64,000 nt of DNA from Nitratiruptor tergarcus DSM 16512 (GTDB lineage: Bacteria; Campylobacterota; Campylobacteria; Campylobacterales; Nitratiruptoraceae): contig NZ_AP026671.1 in NCBI RefSeq assembly GCF_027946175.1, positions 1,240,001-1,304,000 of the forward strand, given 5' to 3'. A program made the position numbers and the translations under genes. Positions 45,117 to 54,399 of this stretch are shown piece after piece; positions within the stretch are counted from its first letter, which is position 1, and each line of letters begins with the position of its first letter. The notes beneath the pieces are model-generated. The model did not search any database. It saw only the letters and a list, made by a program, of their open reading frames with translations, and was not told where the DNA came from.

Positions 45117-46480
45117 ACTGTCTTGCTAAAAACCTTCTTGCCTTCGCCATGCTTTTTCATATAAGCATCAAAAGGCATAACGATATTGCGTATGAGTAAT
45201 GTTCCCGTTGGACTTACTTCAATTGCTTTGTCACTTACTTTTACAAGATCTTGTTCTTCAAACTCTTTGAGTTCTTGTAAAGCATCAGCAAAGTACTCTT
45301 GAAAATCGATATTAAACTCTTTTTCTATGCGAGGAATATCAAGCTTGAAGTTTGCCATGAGCTCCATAATAACAGCTTTGCGTACTCTATCATCAAATGT
45401 GAGTTTTACGCCTCTATGGTAAGGAAGCTTTCCGCTATCAACCGCTTCTTCATAGAGCTGCATCTCTTTATAATTTTGTGCATAGTAGTCTTCACCCTCA
45501 CCAATACTAGTAAGCCCTATTCCTATTAAATCTGCTCCCCCTTTTGTGGTGTAACCTTGGAAGTTTCGATGAAGCTCTCCTTTTTCAATTGCTTGAAAGA
45601 GCTCATCTTCAGGTTTTGCAAAGTGATCCATTCCAATCATCTTATACCCATGCGTTGTAAAAAAGTCGATTGTATATTTGAGGATGGCAAGCTTTACTTC
45701 AGGAGTTGGGAGTGTGGTCTCATCAATTTTGCGCATTGTCTTTTTGAGCCAGGGCACATGGGCGTAGTTAAAGACTGCAAGGCGATCGGGATCGAGCTCC
45801 AAAGTCTTTGCAAGTGTCTCTTTAAAGCTCTCAAGAGTTTGATAAGGAAGCCCATAGATAAGATCGATATTGACGCTTTGCATACCATATTTTCGAGCAA
45901 GATCTACTGCGTTTTTTGTTACCTCAAAACTTTGCAGGCGATGAACTGCTTGCTGCACCTTTTCATTAAAATCTTGCACACCAAAACTGACTCTATTAAA
46001 TCCCCCTGCTGCAAGGGTTCGCATATGATCTTCGCTGAGGAATCTCGGATCTATTTCGCAGCTTACCTCAGCCTCTTTGCTCCAGTGAGGGAATACCTTT
46101 TTTATCTCTTCAATAATGATTTGGAGTTGCTCAGGTGAAAAAAAGGTAGGCGTCCCTCCTCCAAAATGGAGCTGAATGACCTCTCTTGAGGTATCGAGAT
46201 GACGCTGCAATATTTGTAGCTCTTTTTTGAGATACTCTATATAGCGATCTTTTTTCTCCTCTTTTGATGTGAACACAACATTGCAACCACAAAAGTAGCA
46301 AGCACTGCGGCAAAATGGCAGGTGAAAATAGAGTGAAAGAGGTTTTTGCGAGTCTTGATTTTCTAGGCTTTGTATATACTCTTCATAAGTAAAATCTTCA
46401 CTAAACTCCACAGCAGTGGGATAGCTTGTATAGCGGGGACCTGGACGAGAGTATTTGACGAATTTCTCAAAATCTATCAT
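45113..46480 (-). CDS. hemN: Oxygen-independent coproporphyrinogen III oxidase
   Basis: HemN is a radical-SAM enzyme that decarboxylates coproporphyrinogen III without oxygen in heme synthesis. The 455-residue protein has SRPGPRYTSYPTA (about 10-22), LYFHLPFCRSACYFCGCN (about 49-66) with the CX3CX2C cluster ligands, FGGGTPTFFS (about 105-114) and the HemN_C domain near the end. Its length and PGPRYTSYP motif separate it from HemW. It is downstream of the UPF0763 gene by 2 nt. Confidence 0.96.
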   Translation of the reverse strand: MIDFEKFVKYSRPGPRYTSYPTAVEFSEDFTYEEYIQSLENQDSQKPLSLYFHLPFCRSACYFCGCNVVFTSKEEKKDRYIEYLKKELQILQRHLDTSREVIQLHFGGGTPTFFSPEQLQIIIEEIKKVFPHWSKEAEVSCEIDPRFLSEDHMRTLAAGGFNRVSFGVQDFNEKVQQAVHRLQSFEVTKNAVDLARKYGMQSVNIDLIYGLPYQTLESFKETLAKTLELDPDRLAVFNYAHVPWLKKTMRKIDETTLPTPEVKLAILKYTIDFFTTHGYKMIGMDHFAKPEDELFQAIEKGELHRNFQGYTTKGGADLIGIGLTSIGEGEDYYAQNYKEMQLYEEAVDSGKLPYHRGVKLTFDDRVRKAVIMELMANFKLDIPRIEKEFNIDFQEYFADALQELKEFEEQDLVKVSDKAIEVSPTGTLLIRNIVMPFDAYMKKHGEGKKVFSKTV

Positions 46481-46482
46481 TA

Positions 46483-46977
46483 TTATCCTTGCATTGGTGG
46501 AAATTGGAAATCTTTAAGTCGCATAAAGAGATTAGGATGGTTTTTCTTGATATCTTGTACAAGCTTTTTGATATCGATATCAAGGAGATTTTTGTTTTTA
46601 GATTCTGCAAGACGCTTTTGGATCTCATTCATTGCTACCACCCACACATCATTAAAATCTATCGGAAGATTTTCTAAGATCGCTTTTTCTAGTTTAAGAT
46701 TGAAATTCTCATACTTTGCTTCATTGAGGGATTTTATAAGATGCAGCATCGCTTCAAGACTTGAGAGTACAAAGACTTTATTCTCTTTGCCAATAACAAA
46801 CCATGGTGCATTATTCTCCCAACTTCCTTGTATCAACTCAAGTGTTTTTTTGTTAGGGTCTTCTGTATCTTCAAGTTTAACTACTGTTACGTTTGCAGGA
46901 TTTTCAATACCAAGTTGTCCTGCCATCTTATTTATCTGACTCAGCAGATTTTCACCCGTTATTTTTACCGGATCCAT
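46483..46977 (-). CDS. UPF0763/DUF2603 family protein
   Basis: This 164-residue soluble protein matches the UPF0763 (DUF2603) family, known to me only from Campylobacterota: INKMAGQLGI near the start, KKTLELIQGSWENNAPWFVIG in the middle (about 43-63, split by family conservation), and PNLFMRLKDFQFPPMQG at the C-terminus. It lies between argF (stop adjoining) and hemN (2 nt), all in one direction. Its function is unknown; no catalytic motif is visible. Confidence 0.85.
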   Translation of the reverse strand: MDPVKITGENLLSQINKMAGQLGIENPANVTVVKLEDTEDPNKKTLELIQGSWENNAPWFVIGKENKVFVLSSLEAMLHLIKSLNEAKYENFNLKLEKAILENLPIDFNDVWVVAMNEIQKRLAESKNKNLLDIDIKKLVQDIKKNHPNLFMRLKDFQFPPMQG

Positions 46978-47904
46978 TTATCCTCTCCTTTTGCGATCAA
47001 GCCATACCATAACACCCTTTTGGGCATGGAGCCTGTTTTCCGCCTCTGTAAAAATCTCTTCAGCATGTGCTTCAAAAATCTCTTCACTCACTTCATATCC
47101 CCTATATGCAGGGAGACAGTGCAAAAAGATTGCATCAGGTTTTGCTAATGCCATCATCTGCTTATCTACCATATATCCTTGAAAATCTTTAAGTCTCTTC
47201 TCTTTCTCATCCTCTTGTCCCATACTAATCCAAGTATCAGTGGTTACAACATCAGCATTTGCAACAGCCTCTTTGGGATCGTTTGTAAATTCTATCTTCG
47301 CTCCACTCTCTTTGGCAAAACGCAATGCATCTTCTACCACATTTTTTGCTGGCTCATACCCTTTTGGCGTTGCGATACGGAGTGTAAATCCTAGTTTACT
47401 TACTAGCATGAGCCATGAGTGCGCCATATTGTTCCCATCGCCCACATAAGCAACTACGGGATTTTCGGCTTTTCCAAACTCTCTCATAGTCAAATAGTCA
47501 GCCATGAGTTGCACAGGATGGTACTCGTTTGTAAGACCATTAATAACAGGCACTTTACTATAGGCCGCAAACTCTTCAAGTTTTGCCTGCTCGAAGGTGC
47601 GGATCATAACCATATCACACATACGGCTCACTACCCGCGCGGTATCTTTCATAGGCTCGCCACGCCCTAGCTGCAAATCGTTTTTACTCAAAAAAAGACC
47701 AATACCTCCAAGCTGATAGATCCCCACCTCAAAACTTACTCGCGTACGTGTAGAGCTCTTTTCAAAAATCATTGCAAGAGTCTGATTTTCAAGATATGGC
47801 ACAAACTCTTTGCGTTTTGTCTCTGTTTTTATCTGCTCGGCTAATGTAATAATTTCTAAAATCTCTTCTTTCGTAAAATCTTTGAGTGTCAAAAAGTGTC
47901 TCAA
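46978..47904 (-). CDS. argF: Ornithine carbamoyltransferase
   Basis: ArgF makes citrulline from ornithine and carbamoyl phosphate. It has 308 residues from TTG 47904 ([15 protein letters not shown]), chosen because AAAAGGATGG precedes it; a TTG six codons earlier has no site. [13 protein letters not shown] (about 44-56), [14 protein letters not shown] (about 124-137) and HCLPAYRG (about 262-269) are complete. It is followed directly by UPF0763 and hemN. Confidence 0.95.
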   Translation of the reverse strand: MRHFLTLKDFTKEEILEIITLAEQIKTETKRKEFVPYLENQTLAMIFEKSSTRTRVSFEVGIYQLGGIGLFLSKNDLQLGRGEPMKDTARVVSRMCDMVMIRTFEQAKLEEFAAYSKVPVINGLTNEYHPVQLMADYLTMREFGKAENPVVAYVGDGNNMAHSWLMLVSKLGFTLRIATPKGYEPAKNVVEDALRFAKESGAKIEFTNDPKEAVANADVVTTDTWISMGQEDEKEKRLKDFQGYMVDKQMMALAKPDAIFLHCLPAYRGYEVSEEIFEAHAEEIFTEAENRLHAQKGVMVWLDRKRRG

Positions 47905-47936
47905 AGGCCATCCTTTTAGCAAAATAGAAACAGTTA

Positions 47937-48902
47937 TTATAGCAGTTTTGCTGCCTCTTTGGCATGATAGGTAATAATGATATCTGCACCAGCCCTCTTA
48001 AAGCCTAGAAGCGTCTCCATCATCACCCGTTCATAATCGATCACACCAGCGCGCGCTGCCATTTTGAGCATCGAGTACTCGCCACTAACATTATAAACCG
48101 CTAAAGGAAGCATACTTGCTTCTCTAATATCACGCACAATATCAAGATATGCTAGAGCTGGCTTTACCATCAAAATATCTGCGCCTTCTGTTTCATCTTC
48201 GATACTTTCCAAAATCGCTTCTCGTCTATTTGCAGGATTCATCTGATAACTGCGTCTATCTCCAAAGCTAGGAGCCGACTCAGCCACATCGCGAAACGGA
48301 CCATAGTATGAGCTGGCAAACTTTGTTGAATAACTCATAATAGGAATATGGCTAAAACCAGCTTCATCAAGTCTAGCACGAATAGCTGTAATCATCCCAT
48401 CCATCATACCACTTGGAGCTATCATATCGGCTCCCGCTTTTGCATGGACAATTGCCTGCTCAGCTAAAAGAGTGAGCGTTGAATCATTATCTACCGTTTG
48501 CAACTTTGGATCAAGCACACCACAGTGCCCGTGATCGGTGTATTCACAAAAACAGAGATCTGTCACCACAAACATATCAGGATGTGTTTCCTTAATTGCT
48601 CTTACAGCTCGTGCAATAATACCATGCTCACAGAGCGCTTCACTCCCTACACTATCTTTTGTATCTGGGATACCAAAGAGGATAACTGCTTTGAGTCCCA
48701 AAGATTTGAGCTCTTCACACTCTTTGAGGATCTCATCAATACTCATCTGATAGACTCCTGGCATAGAAGCTATCTCATTTTTTACCCCCTCACCGTTTCT
48801 TACAAAAAGAGGATAGATAAAATCGTTGATATCGAGCCTTATCTCTTGGACAAGATCGCGCAATACTGGATTGATGCGAAGCCTTCTAAATCTTTTAAAC
48901 AT
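47937..48902 (-). CDS. hemB: Delta-aminolevulinic acid dehydratase
   Basis: HemB condenses two aminolevulinates to porphobilinogen. It has 321 residues from ATG 48902 ([17 protein letters not shown]), with AAAGGAA upstream; a longer in-frame start lies in the ribA promoter region. [16 protein letters not shown] (about 115-130) carries the zinc cysteines, and [10 protein letters not shown] (about 243-252) the Schiff-base lysine. It is divergent from ribA and in line with argF-UPF0763-hemN, so two heme genes flank an arginine gene. Confidence 0.96.
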   Translation of the reverse strand: MFKRFRRLRINPVLRDLVQEIRLDINDFIYPLFVRNGEGVKNEIASMPGVYQMSIDEILKECEELKSLGLKAVILFGIPDTKDSVGSEALCEHGIIARAVRAIKETHPDMFVVTDLCFCEYTDHGHCGVLDPKLQTVDNDSTLTLLAEQAIVHAKAGADMIAPSGMMDGMITAIRARLDEAGFSHIPIMSYSTKFASSYYGPFRDVAESAPSFGDRRSYQMNPANRREAILESIEDETEGADILMVKPALAYLDIVRDIREASMLPLAVYNVSGEYSMLKMAARAGVIDYERVMMETLLGFKRAGADIIITYHAKEAAKLL

Positions 48903-48933
48903 TTGCATTTCCTTTGCATATAAGTTCTTTTGA

Positions 48934-48939
48934 TATAAT
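48934..48939 (+). promoter_or_regulatory. Extended -10 of ribA
   Basis: TTCTTTTGATATAATTTC contains TGA then TATAAT, 30 nt before the ribA ATG, in the hemB-ribA divergent gap. No FMN riboswitch fits in the short leader. Confidence 0.65.
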
Positions 48940-48968
48940 TTCATTACATTTTACCAAAAGTAGGCTAA

Positions 48969-49532
48969 ATGGATATAAAGGTAAGCGAAAAAGCCAATCT
49001 CCCAACAAAATATGGTGATTTCACAATACAGTGTTTTGCCCAAGGGTGCAAAGAGCATCTTGTGATTATGAAAGAGCCTCTCGGCGATGTACCGGTAGTG
49101 CGGGTACATTCAGAGTGTCTCACAGGAGATACCCTCGGCAGCAAAAAATGCGATTGCGGCGAGCAGTTAGAGTTTGCCCTTAACTACATCGCAAAGCATG
49201 GTGGTATGGTGATATATCTTCGCCAAGAGGGGCGCAATATCGGGCTTCTCAATAAAGTAAACGCCTATGCGCTCCAAGATAGAGGCTATGATACAATTGA
49301 AGCAAACCATCAGTTAGGTTTTAGTGCAGATGAGCGCACCTATGAGATGGTAGAGTTCATTCTCGACTTTTACGGCATCAAAAAGATAAAGCTCCTTACC
49401 AACAATCCAAAGAAGATCGAAAGCCTTAAAGATGTGGAGATTATTGAACGCATACCTATCAAAGTAACACCCAACCCCCACAATGAAAAATATCTTCAGA
49501 TTAAAAAAGAGAAGATGGGGCATCTCCTATAA
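48969..49532 (+). CDS. ribA: GTP cyclohydrolase II
   Basis: RibA opens GTP in the first step of riboflavin synthesis. The 187-residue monofunctional form (no RibB domain) has VRVHSECLTGDTLGSKKCDCG (zinc cysteines at about 53, 64, 66), LRQEGRNIGLLNK (about 86-98) and LLTNNPKK (about 140-147). It stands alone downstream of its promoter; rsmG follows after 72 nt with a separate promoter. Confidence 0.96.
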   Translation: MDIKVSEKANLPTKYGDFTIQCFAQGCKEHLVIMKEPLGDVPVVRVHSECLTGDTLGSKKCDCGEQLEFALNYIAKHGGMVIYLRQEGRNIGLLNKVNAYALQDRGYDTIEANHQLGFSADERTYEMVEFILDFYGIKKIKLLTNNPKKIESLKDVEIIERIPIKVTPNPHNEKYLQIKKEKMGHLL

Positions 49533-49571
49533 TTTCGCTAAAAGCTTGGCAACTGCCGGCACATTGCACGC

Positions 49572-49577
49572 TATAAT
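49572..49577 (+). promoter_or_regulatory. -10 element of the rsmG run
   Basis: GCACGCTATAATTATAAAAAGC contains TATAAT (GCTATAAT type) 27 nt before the rsmG TTG start. Confidence 0.6.
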
Positions 49578-49604
49578 TATAAAAAGCTTGTATAAAGGAA
49601 CAAT

Positions 49605-50144
49605 TTGCAAGATAAGTTGGAGCTCTTTTCACAAAAATTGCTTGAGTGGAATGCCATTCACAATCTCACAGGAGCAAAAACTCCACAAGAGGTACAAAAC
49701 AATATAAATGATTCGCTCTATCCTTTGCAGTTTTTAGACTCTACACCCCAAAAAGCCCTCGATATTGGCACAGGGGCAGGATTTCCTGGACTTGTGCTTG
49801 CAATTGCCATGCCACAGACTCATTGGATCTTGGTTGAGCCGCGAAAAAAACGTGCATCCTTTTTGCACTACATCAAAACAGCATTAAAGCTAGACAATGT
49901 CACAGTTATACCCTCTCGCATAGAAGAGATTGCGCCAACAAAAGTAGATCTCATTACATCACGAGCTGTAATGCCAACAAAAGATCTGCTACAATTGGCA
50001 AAAGATTTTATCGATAAAGAGACTACAATCCTTTTGTATAAAGGGGAGGAAGTAACAAGAGAGCTTGATGATATTACAAATTATCAAATCAAGCAAAATG
50101 GCAAACGCCGCTATCTTTTTTTAAAGGGAAAAGATGTTATTTAA
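49605..50144 (+). CDS. rsmG: 16S rRNA (guanine527-N7)-methyltransferase
   Basis: RsmG (GidB) methylates G527 of 16S rRNA using SAM. It has 179 residues from TTG 49605 ([16 protein letters not shown]), with AAAGGAAC upstream. [11 protein letters not shown] (about 20-30), the SAM loop [18 protein letters not shown] (about 46-63) and LITSRAVMP (about 109-117) identify it. It overlaps the PP0621-like gene by 11 nt. Confidence 0.95.
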   Translation: MQDKLELFSQKLLEWNAIHNLTGAKTPQEVQNNINDSLYPLQFLDSTPQKALDIGTGAGFPGLVLAIAMPQTHWILVEPRKKRASFLHYIKTALKLDNVTVIPSRIEEIAPTKVDLITSRAVMPTKDLLQLAKDFIDKETTILLYKGEEVTRELDDITNYQIKQNGKRRYLFLKGKDVI

Positions 50145-50334
50145 AATTCTACTTTTAGCAGCTATTATTGGAGGAGTCTACTACTTCTTTATCAAAAAAA
50201 AGCCACTGCCAGATAAAGAGACAGATGTGATGGTCGAGTGTGATAAGTGTGGTACATATTTTAGTAGCAAAGAGGCAATTATCAAAGATGGTAAATACTA
50301 CTGCTCTAAAAAATGCGCAGGAGTAAAAGAGTGA
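50134..50334 (+). CDS. PP0621-type small membrane protein with a Cys cluster
   Basis: This 66-residue protein has one N-terminal membrane helix (about 2-19) and a C-terminal [17 protein letters not shown] and YYCSKKC pattern, i.e. two CxxC-like pairs suited to zinc. It matches the PP0621 family as I recall it. It is packed between rsmG (11-nt overlap) and the next ORF (4-nt overlap). The function is unknown. Confidence 0.8.
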   Translation: MLFKILLLAAIIGGVYYFFIKKKPLPDKETDVMVECDKCGTYFSSKEAIIKDGKYYCSKKCAGVKE

Positions 50335-50699
50335 TAATCTTTGGTCATCCCAAAATACCTAGTCCACCGATTATCACAATCAAAAGCAAAGAAGAGATCG
50401 CACAAATTCCAGCCAATGCAATTGTAGCTTTTGCGTTTGATTTCGATCTTTTGCACTACTGCCGAGACAACAACATCACTTGTGCAGTGTGGATCTCTTC
50501 TACCACTGAAGCAGTCTATGCAAATGCTCTGGAAGCAAAATTTTTGCTCTGCAACCTCCCTTTAGCAAAAGAGGTACAAAAAGTAGCTGAAAATTATCTT
50601 TTCGATGCGAAAGTGATAGCCAAAATCGATGAGAGACTCATAGAAAAAGCAATAGAAGCTGCAATTGATGGAGTACTACTCACAAACTATACGCGCTAA
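50331..50699 (+). CDS. Conserved hypothetical protein, 122 residues
   Basis: The start is GTG 50331 ([17 protein letters not shown]), with CAGGAGT upstream and a 4-nt overlap with the upstream gene (GTGA). The protein is soluble, alpha/beta in pattern, with IVAFAFDFDLLHYCRDNNI, a SSTTEAVYANALEAKFLLC stretch (about 57-75) and an acidic helical C-terminus. I do not recognise a family; the sequence looks like a small Rossmann-type domain. It overlaps alr antisense by 24 nt. Confidence 0.65.
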   Translation: MIIFGHPKIPSPPIITIKSKEEIAQIPANAIVAFAFDFDLLHYCRDNNITCAVWISSTTEAVYANALEAKFLLCNLPLAKEVQKVAENYLFDAKVIAKIDERLIEKAIEAAIDGVLLTNYTR

Positions 50700-51680
50700 G
50701 TTGGGGCTTAGTTTCACAAGCACTTCGTAACTGATTGTACCAATCTCTTTGGCTACTCTTTTTGCATCATCAAAAATGCATATCTTATCTTGCTTGCCCT
50801 CTACGATAATATTATCCATACTCACACGCCCTAAAATCTTTCCATCTACAATGCTTTTTTGAGCACGAAAAATTCCATCACCATAGCCAATATCATAAGC
50901 TGAAACCACCATATCACGATCAGCTTCAAACACGCCTCCATACCCTACCCTCTGCCCTTTTTTAAGCACTCTTGAAGAGAGCCTCCTTGCCCAAAGAGAA
51001 AGAACCGGTTTTAATGGAGGAGATTTAAAAATCTCATCAGTTTCCAAATAGCCATACGCTGCAATACCGACTCTAGCAAAATCATCCTCTATTCTTTGCT
51101 TTCGAAAGAGCGCTGCTGAGTTGCAAGAGTGAAAGAGTGGCTTTGGTAATTCATACCTTTTAACAAGCTCCAAACTTCTCTTTTTTACCTCATCAAAATT
51201 TCTCTCTTGCCAAAAAAGCTCACTGCTTAGCTCATCTGCACTGCGAAAATGGGTAAAGACGCCTTTGAGATTGAGCGCTCTTTTTTGAATAATTTTAAAA
51301 GCCTCTTCCAATTCATCTGGCACAATACCGTTGCGGTGCATCCCTGTATCGATTTTAAGCTCAATATGAGAGCCAGTGGGAAATCTTTTGAGATCTTCTA
51401 AGCTATTGATGGTATAGTGGAACTTCTCTTTTTGCTGTGGAGCATCAGCTAAAATGAGAATATAATCAAAAAGATTTTCTATTTCTTTAGCTTCAGCGGT
51501 ATTCCTTACCACAGCCCTTTTGATGCCATACTCACTTGCCAACTTGGCAATCTCCAAAAGCCCATGCCCATAGGCATTATCTTTTAAAACAATAGCAACC
51601 TTCTCATTGCCACCCGCTTTTTTGGCGATAAGCTCTAAATTGTGAAAAAAGGCGTTTTTACTAAGTTTTATATATGCCAT
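50676..51680 (-). CDS. alr: Alanine racemase
   Basis: Alr supplies D-alanine for peptidoglycan. The 334-residue PLP enzyme is slightly short. The PLP lysine is in IVLKDNAYGHGLLEIA (Lys33), HFRSADE (about 142-148) follows, and the catalytic Tyr lies in GYGGVFEADRD (about 241-251). Its start lies 2 nt downstream of the VapC-like stop, but the toxin pair and alr are probably unrelated. Confidence 0.94.
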   Translation of the reverse strand: MAYIKLSKNAFFHNLELIAKKAGGNEKVAIVLKDNAYGHGLLEIAKLASEYGIKRAVVRNTAEAKEIENLFDYILILADAPQQKEKFHYTINSLEDLKRFPTGSHIELKIDTGMHRNGIVPDELEEAFKIIQKRALNLKGVFTHFRSADELSSELFWQERNFDEVKKRSLELVKRYELPKPLFHSCNSAALFRKQRIEDDFARVGIAAYGYLETDEIFKSPPLKPVLSLWARRLSSRVLKKGQRVGYGGVFEADRDMVVSAYDIGYGDGIFRAQKSIVDGKILGRVSMDNIIVEGKQDKICIFDDAKRVAKEIGTISYEVLVKLSPNLARIVCE

Positions 51681-51682
51681 AT

Positions 51683-52105
51683 CTACTCTTTGATAAATCT
51701 ATTAAAAAATTCTTTACTATTTAAAATCTCTATATCTTTACTAACAAAATTTTCATCATTTGATATGATCATATTACAATTTTGTTTTTTTGCCATTATA
51801 TATTGAAGTGTATCTTCTAAATCTTTAAAATCCTTATCTCTTAACATCAAATCACACGCCTTTTCTACATCTTCATTTGAAAATTCAATCAATGTTAGTG
51901 TTTTTATAATTTTTTGAATGTTCAATATTGCCTTTTCTTTATCAATTTTTGCATTAATATAATATATTGTAGTAATTAAATCACAAGATGTAAAAATTTG
52001 ATGATTTAAAATTAAATATTCATACGTTTTTACACTATATTCATGAAATTCTCTTTTAATATCCAAAATATCTAAAATAATATTAGCGTCTAAAAATATT
52101 TTCAT
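51683..52105 (-). CDS. PIN-domain toxin (VapC-like)
   Basis: This 140-residue PIN protein has the N-terminal acidic motif MKIFLDANIILDILD (Asp6), a central helical region, DLEDTLQYIMAKKQNCNMIISNDENF with further acidic residues (about 95-120) and a tail EILNSKEFF. PIN toxins cut RNA, often initiator tRNA or rRNA. It overlaps the upstream antitoxin by 4 nt (ATGA). The pair is more AT-rich than its neighbours, consistent with transfer. Target unknown. Confidence 0.85.
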   Translation of the reverse strand: MKIFLDANIILDILDIKREFHEYSVKTYEYLILNHQIFTSCDLITTIYYINAKIDKEKAILNIQKIIKTLTLIEFSNEDVEKACDLMLRDKDFKDLEDTLQYIMAKKQNCNMIISNDENFVSKDIEILNSKEFFNRFIKE

Positions 52106-52341
52106 ATATTATTACCCATCTCCTCTTTTACAGATTGAATAGTTTTTCCAACTAAACTTCCAGGTTCAACTTGCATAATAGATTGAAAAGCTCTTAGTTT
52201 TTCCTCTTTGAGATACTCTTGATATTTTTCTTCTATAAGTTTTCTAATAACTTCCGATTGTGTGGTTTTTTCTTTTTTTGCAATCTCTTCCAAATGTTTG
52301 GCTATGATTTCATCTAATAAAAAATTTTTCCTCACAGTCAT
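52102..52341 (-). CDS. Ribbon-helix-helix antitoxin
   Basis: The 79-residue protein has an RHH fold signature: MTVRKNFLLDEIIAKHLEEIAKKEKTTQSEVIRKLIEE as beta strand plus two helices (about 1-38), and a C-terminal arm (about 45-79) to neutralise the toxin. Its ATG is about 30 nt downstream of a -10 flanked by inverted repeats, fitting autoregulation by the complex. Confidence 0.85.
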   Translation of the reverse strand: MTVRKNFLLDEIIAKHLEEIAKKEKTTQSEVIRKLIEEKYQEYLKEEKLRAFQSIMQVEPGSLVGKTIQSVKEEMGNNI

Positions 52342-52365
52342 ATTCTCTCCATATGTACAAGTTTA

Positions 52366-52381
52366 TATGCATTATAGCATA
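52366..52381 (-). promoter_or_regulatory. Toxin-antitoxin operator enclosing the -10
   Basis: TATGC ATTATA GCATA is a perfect inverted repeat whose 6-nt centre, read on the minus strand, is the -10 hexamer TATAAT. Binding by the RHH antitoxin would block polymerase. The distance to the antitoxin ATG is about 30 nt. Confidence 0.6.
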
Positions 52382-52407
52382 CATATTGCATACTACATAT
52401 AATATGT
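52381..52407. promoter_or_regulatory. Second inverted repeat of the toxin-antitoxin promoter
   Basis: ACATAT and ATATGT arms flank 15 nt just upstream of the first repeat on the toxin-antitoxin strand, a likely additional antitoxin site. Confidence 0.35.
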
Positions 52408-52417
52408 ATTATAAGCT

Positions 52418-52423
52418 ATTATG
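52418..52423. repeat. Left copy of IS21 target duplication
   Basis: ATTATG immediately precedes the left end of the IS21 element and is repeated at 54451-54456. Confidence 0.85.
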
Positions 52424-52473
52424 TGTCAAGTGCAACCTAAAAATGTACCAAGATGCGAAGTGAAAATGTACCA
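52424..52473. repeat. Left terminal repeat region of the IS21 element
   Basis: The end contains two copies of AAAATGTACCA (at 52440-52450 and 52463-52473) spaced 23 nt apart, the expected multiple transposase-binding repeats. Confidence 0.8.
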
Positions 52474-52481
52474 CTTTGAAA

Positions 52482-53270
52482 CTAAAAATTGTTATCGAGT
52501 CTAGTAAGGACACCAGCTTTTCTTTTTTGCTTAAGCCTGTAGCTTTCACCTTGGATATTGAGTATATGGCTATGGTGAATAAGTCTATCAAGAACAGCAG
52601 TAGTTAACGCTTCATCATTGTTTAACACCTCCTTGAATTTTGTAAAAGATAGATTGCTTGTAATGATAATTGAACCTGTTTCATATCTTTTGTTGATTAC
52701 CTGAAAAAAGAGATTGGCCTGGTTTTCATTGAGCTTGATATAGCCAAATTCATCGATAATCAAGAGTTTTACTGTATTGATAACCTTTTTGAAATAGTAC
52801 TGCAATCTGTTTGTCTGCTGGGCTATCTCAAGTTGCAATAACAGATCTGCTGCAGTGATGAATTTTGTTTTTATTCTTGCTTGTGTAGCCAAATATCCCA
52901 AAGCTATGGCCAGGTGGGTTTTCCCAACACCGCTTGGTCCAATAAGCAGGATATTTTCGGCATTCTCTATAAATCTTAAAGTAGAAAGTTCATTAATAAT
53001 ATTTCTATCTACCGCAGAAGATGAGAAATCAAACATCTCCAGAGTCTTTACTTTTGGAAAGCCTGCCATTTTTAGTGTTGTTGCTTTTGAACGCTCTATC
53101 TTCTTTTGATGTTCATATCTAAAAAGCTCAAGCAAAAAGTGACTGTATGAAAGATTCTTTTTAGCTGCTTCTTGAGCTATGGATGAAAAGCTCTCTTTAA
53201 TGGCAGGAAGTTTAAAAAGCGCAGCATACTCTTGTATCTGTTCATTTATACTGTGTATCTCTTTATGCAT
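52482..53270 (-). CDS. istB: IS21 helper ATPase IstB
   Basis: IstB is the AAA+ target-site regulator of IS21 transposition. From ATG 53270 (MHKEIHSINEQIQEY) it has 262 residues, with Walker A NILLIGPSGVGKTHLAIALG (about 108-127), Walker B LLIIDEFGYIKL (about 163-174) and VLDRLIHHSHILNIQGESYRLK near the end. A longer start at 53294 is possible. It overlaps istA by 8 nt. Confidence 0.94.
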   Translation of the reverse strand: MHKEIHSINEQIQEYAALFKLPAIKESFSSIAQEAAKKNLSYSHFLLELFRYEHQKKIERSKATTLKMAGFPKVKTLEMFDFSSSAVDRNIINELSTLRFIENAENILLIGPSGVGKTHLAIALGYLATQARIKTKFITAADLLLQLEIAQQTNRLQYYFKKVINTVKLLIIDEFGYIKLNENQANLFFQVINKRYETGSIIITSNLSFTKFKEVLNNDEALTTAVLDRLIHHSHILNIQGESYRLKQKRKAGVLTRLDNNF

Positions 53271-54339
53271 GGCAAACTCCCAAAAGCGCATCATACTCCT
53301 CTAAAGAACTCTTAGCTGTATTATGTATGTTTATGCTGTTTTTATACTTTTTATTTGACAAGGAAAGCTTTTTGTCTATGCAATTGTCATATTCATTTTT
53401 GTTATGCAAGCTTTTTGGCTTGGCTGAAATTATTAGCGGCAGCAGAGCTTTTTGCTCTTTTATAAAGAGCTCTTTTGGTTTTTGCTTCGTTGTTGCGTGC
53501 ACTCTATTATGAACGATTTCAAGCCACTGAAATATCTGGCTGTTAAGAAGCTTTGTATCTATAACAAGCGAAGAGTTTTTGAGTCTTGCTTTCAAAGGAA
53601 TATAGAAGTTTCCTTTCATATAGCCTATAACTCTCTCTACCTTCCCTTTTGTTTTTGCCCTGTAGGGTTTACAAAGTTTTGGAATAAATCCATACTCTTT
53701 GGAAAAATCCAAAAACCTCTCATTAAATCTGTGTTTTGCATTCCCGTAAGCGTTATGCTCTATCACCACGCTTTTGAGGTTGTCGTAAAGAATGGTTCTT
53801 GGCACTCCCCCAAAGAAGGCGAAAGCCTTTTTATGACAATTTATAAAACTATCAAAGCGCATATTGTCTGTAAAGCAGATAAATGCGTATCTGCTATAGC
53901 CCAAAATCATCGCAAAGGCATAAACGGGATTCTTCCCTCTTCGTATCACCGTCCAGTCAGCTTGCGCCTGCTCGCCCGGATCTGTCTCAAATCGTACTAC
54001 CTCTTCCTCTTTTACGTTCATATGCTCTTTATAAAGCCCGCTCATAAACGCCTGCAATATTCTTATCTTCCCCTCATACCCTTTGGCTGTAATCTCCCGG
54101 TATATTACCGTTGAAGGAATTTTATCCGGCAACCCTTGAGCTATTCTCTTTTTTATATACTCTTTGTATGGATCGAGCTTCGATTTGTAAACTCTCGGTT
54201 TTCTTGGCAGAAGCTTATCCTCTTTGAGTCTTTTGGATACGGTTCTTCTATCAAGTCCTGTCATCCTTGCAATAGCTCTTATGCTGTATCCTTGTCTGTA
54301 AAGTGTATGTACCATCACAAACTCCTCGTATGTAATCAC
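53263..54339 (-). CDS. istA: IS21 transposase IstA
   Basis: IstA is the DDE transposase. From GTG 54339, with GGAGG well placed upstream, it has 358 residues: an N-terminal HTH (YSIRAIARMTGLDRRTVSKRL, about 16-36), and an integrase-type core with AQADWTV (first Asp, about 130), ILYDNLKSVV (second Asp, about 183) and KGKVERVIGYMKGNF (Glu, about 231). It is on the short side for IstA (often 400-500), but both ends look complete. Confidence 0.93.
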   Translation of the reverse strand: MITYEEFVMVHTLYRQGYSIRAIARMTGLDRRTVSKRLKEDKLLPRKPRVYKSKLDPYKEYIKKRIAQGLPDKIPSTVIYREITAKGYEGKIRILQAFMSGLYKEHMNVKEEEVVRFETDPGEQAQADWTVIRRGKNPVYAFAMILGYSRYAFICFTDNMRFDSFINCHKKAFAFFGGVPRTILYDNLKSVVIEHNAYGNAKHRFNERFLDFSKEYGFIPKLCKPYRAKTKGKVERVIGYMKGNFYIPLKARLKNSSLVIDTKLLNSQIFQWLEIVHNRVHATTKQKPKELFIKEQKALLPLIISAKPKSLHNKNEYDNCIDKKLSLSNKKYKNSINIHNTAKSSLEEYDALLGVCHA

Positions 54340-54399
54340 TATTGCCTCCAAATATTTTTGGAAGCGATTATATTCTTTTATATTTCCTCATCTCATGGA

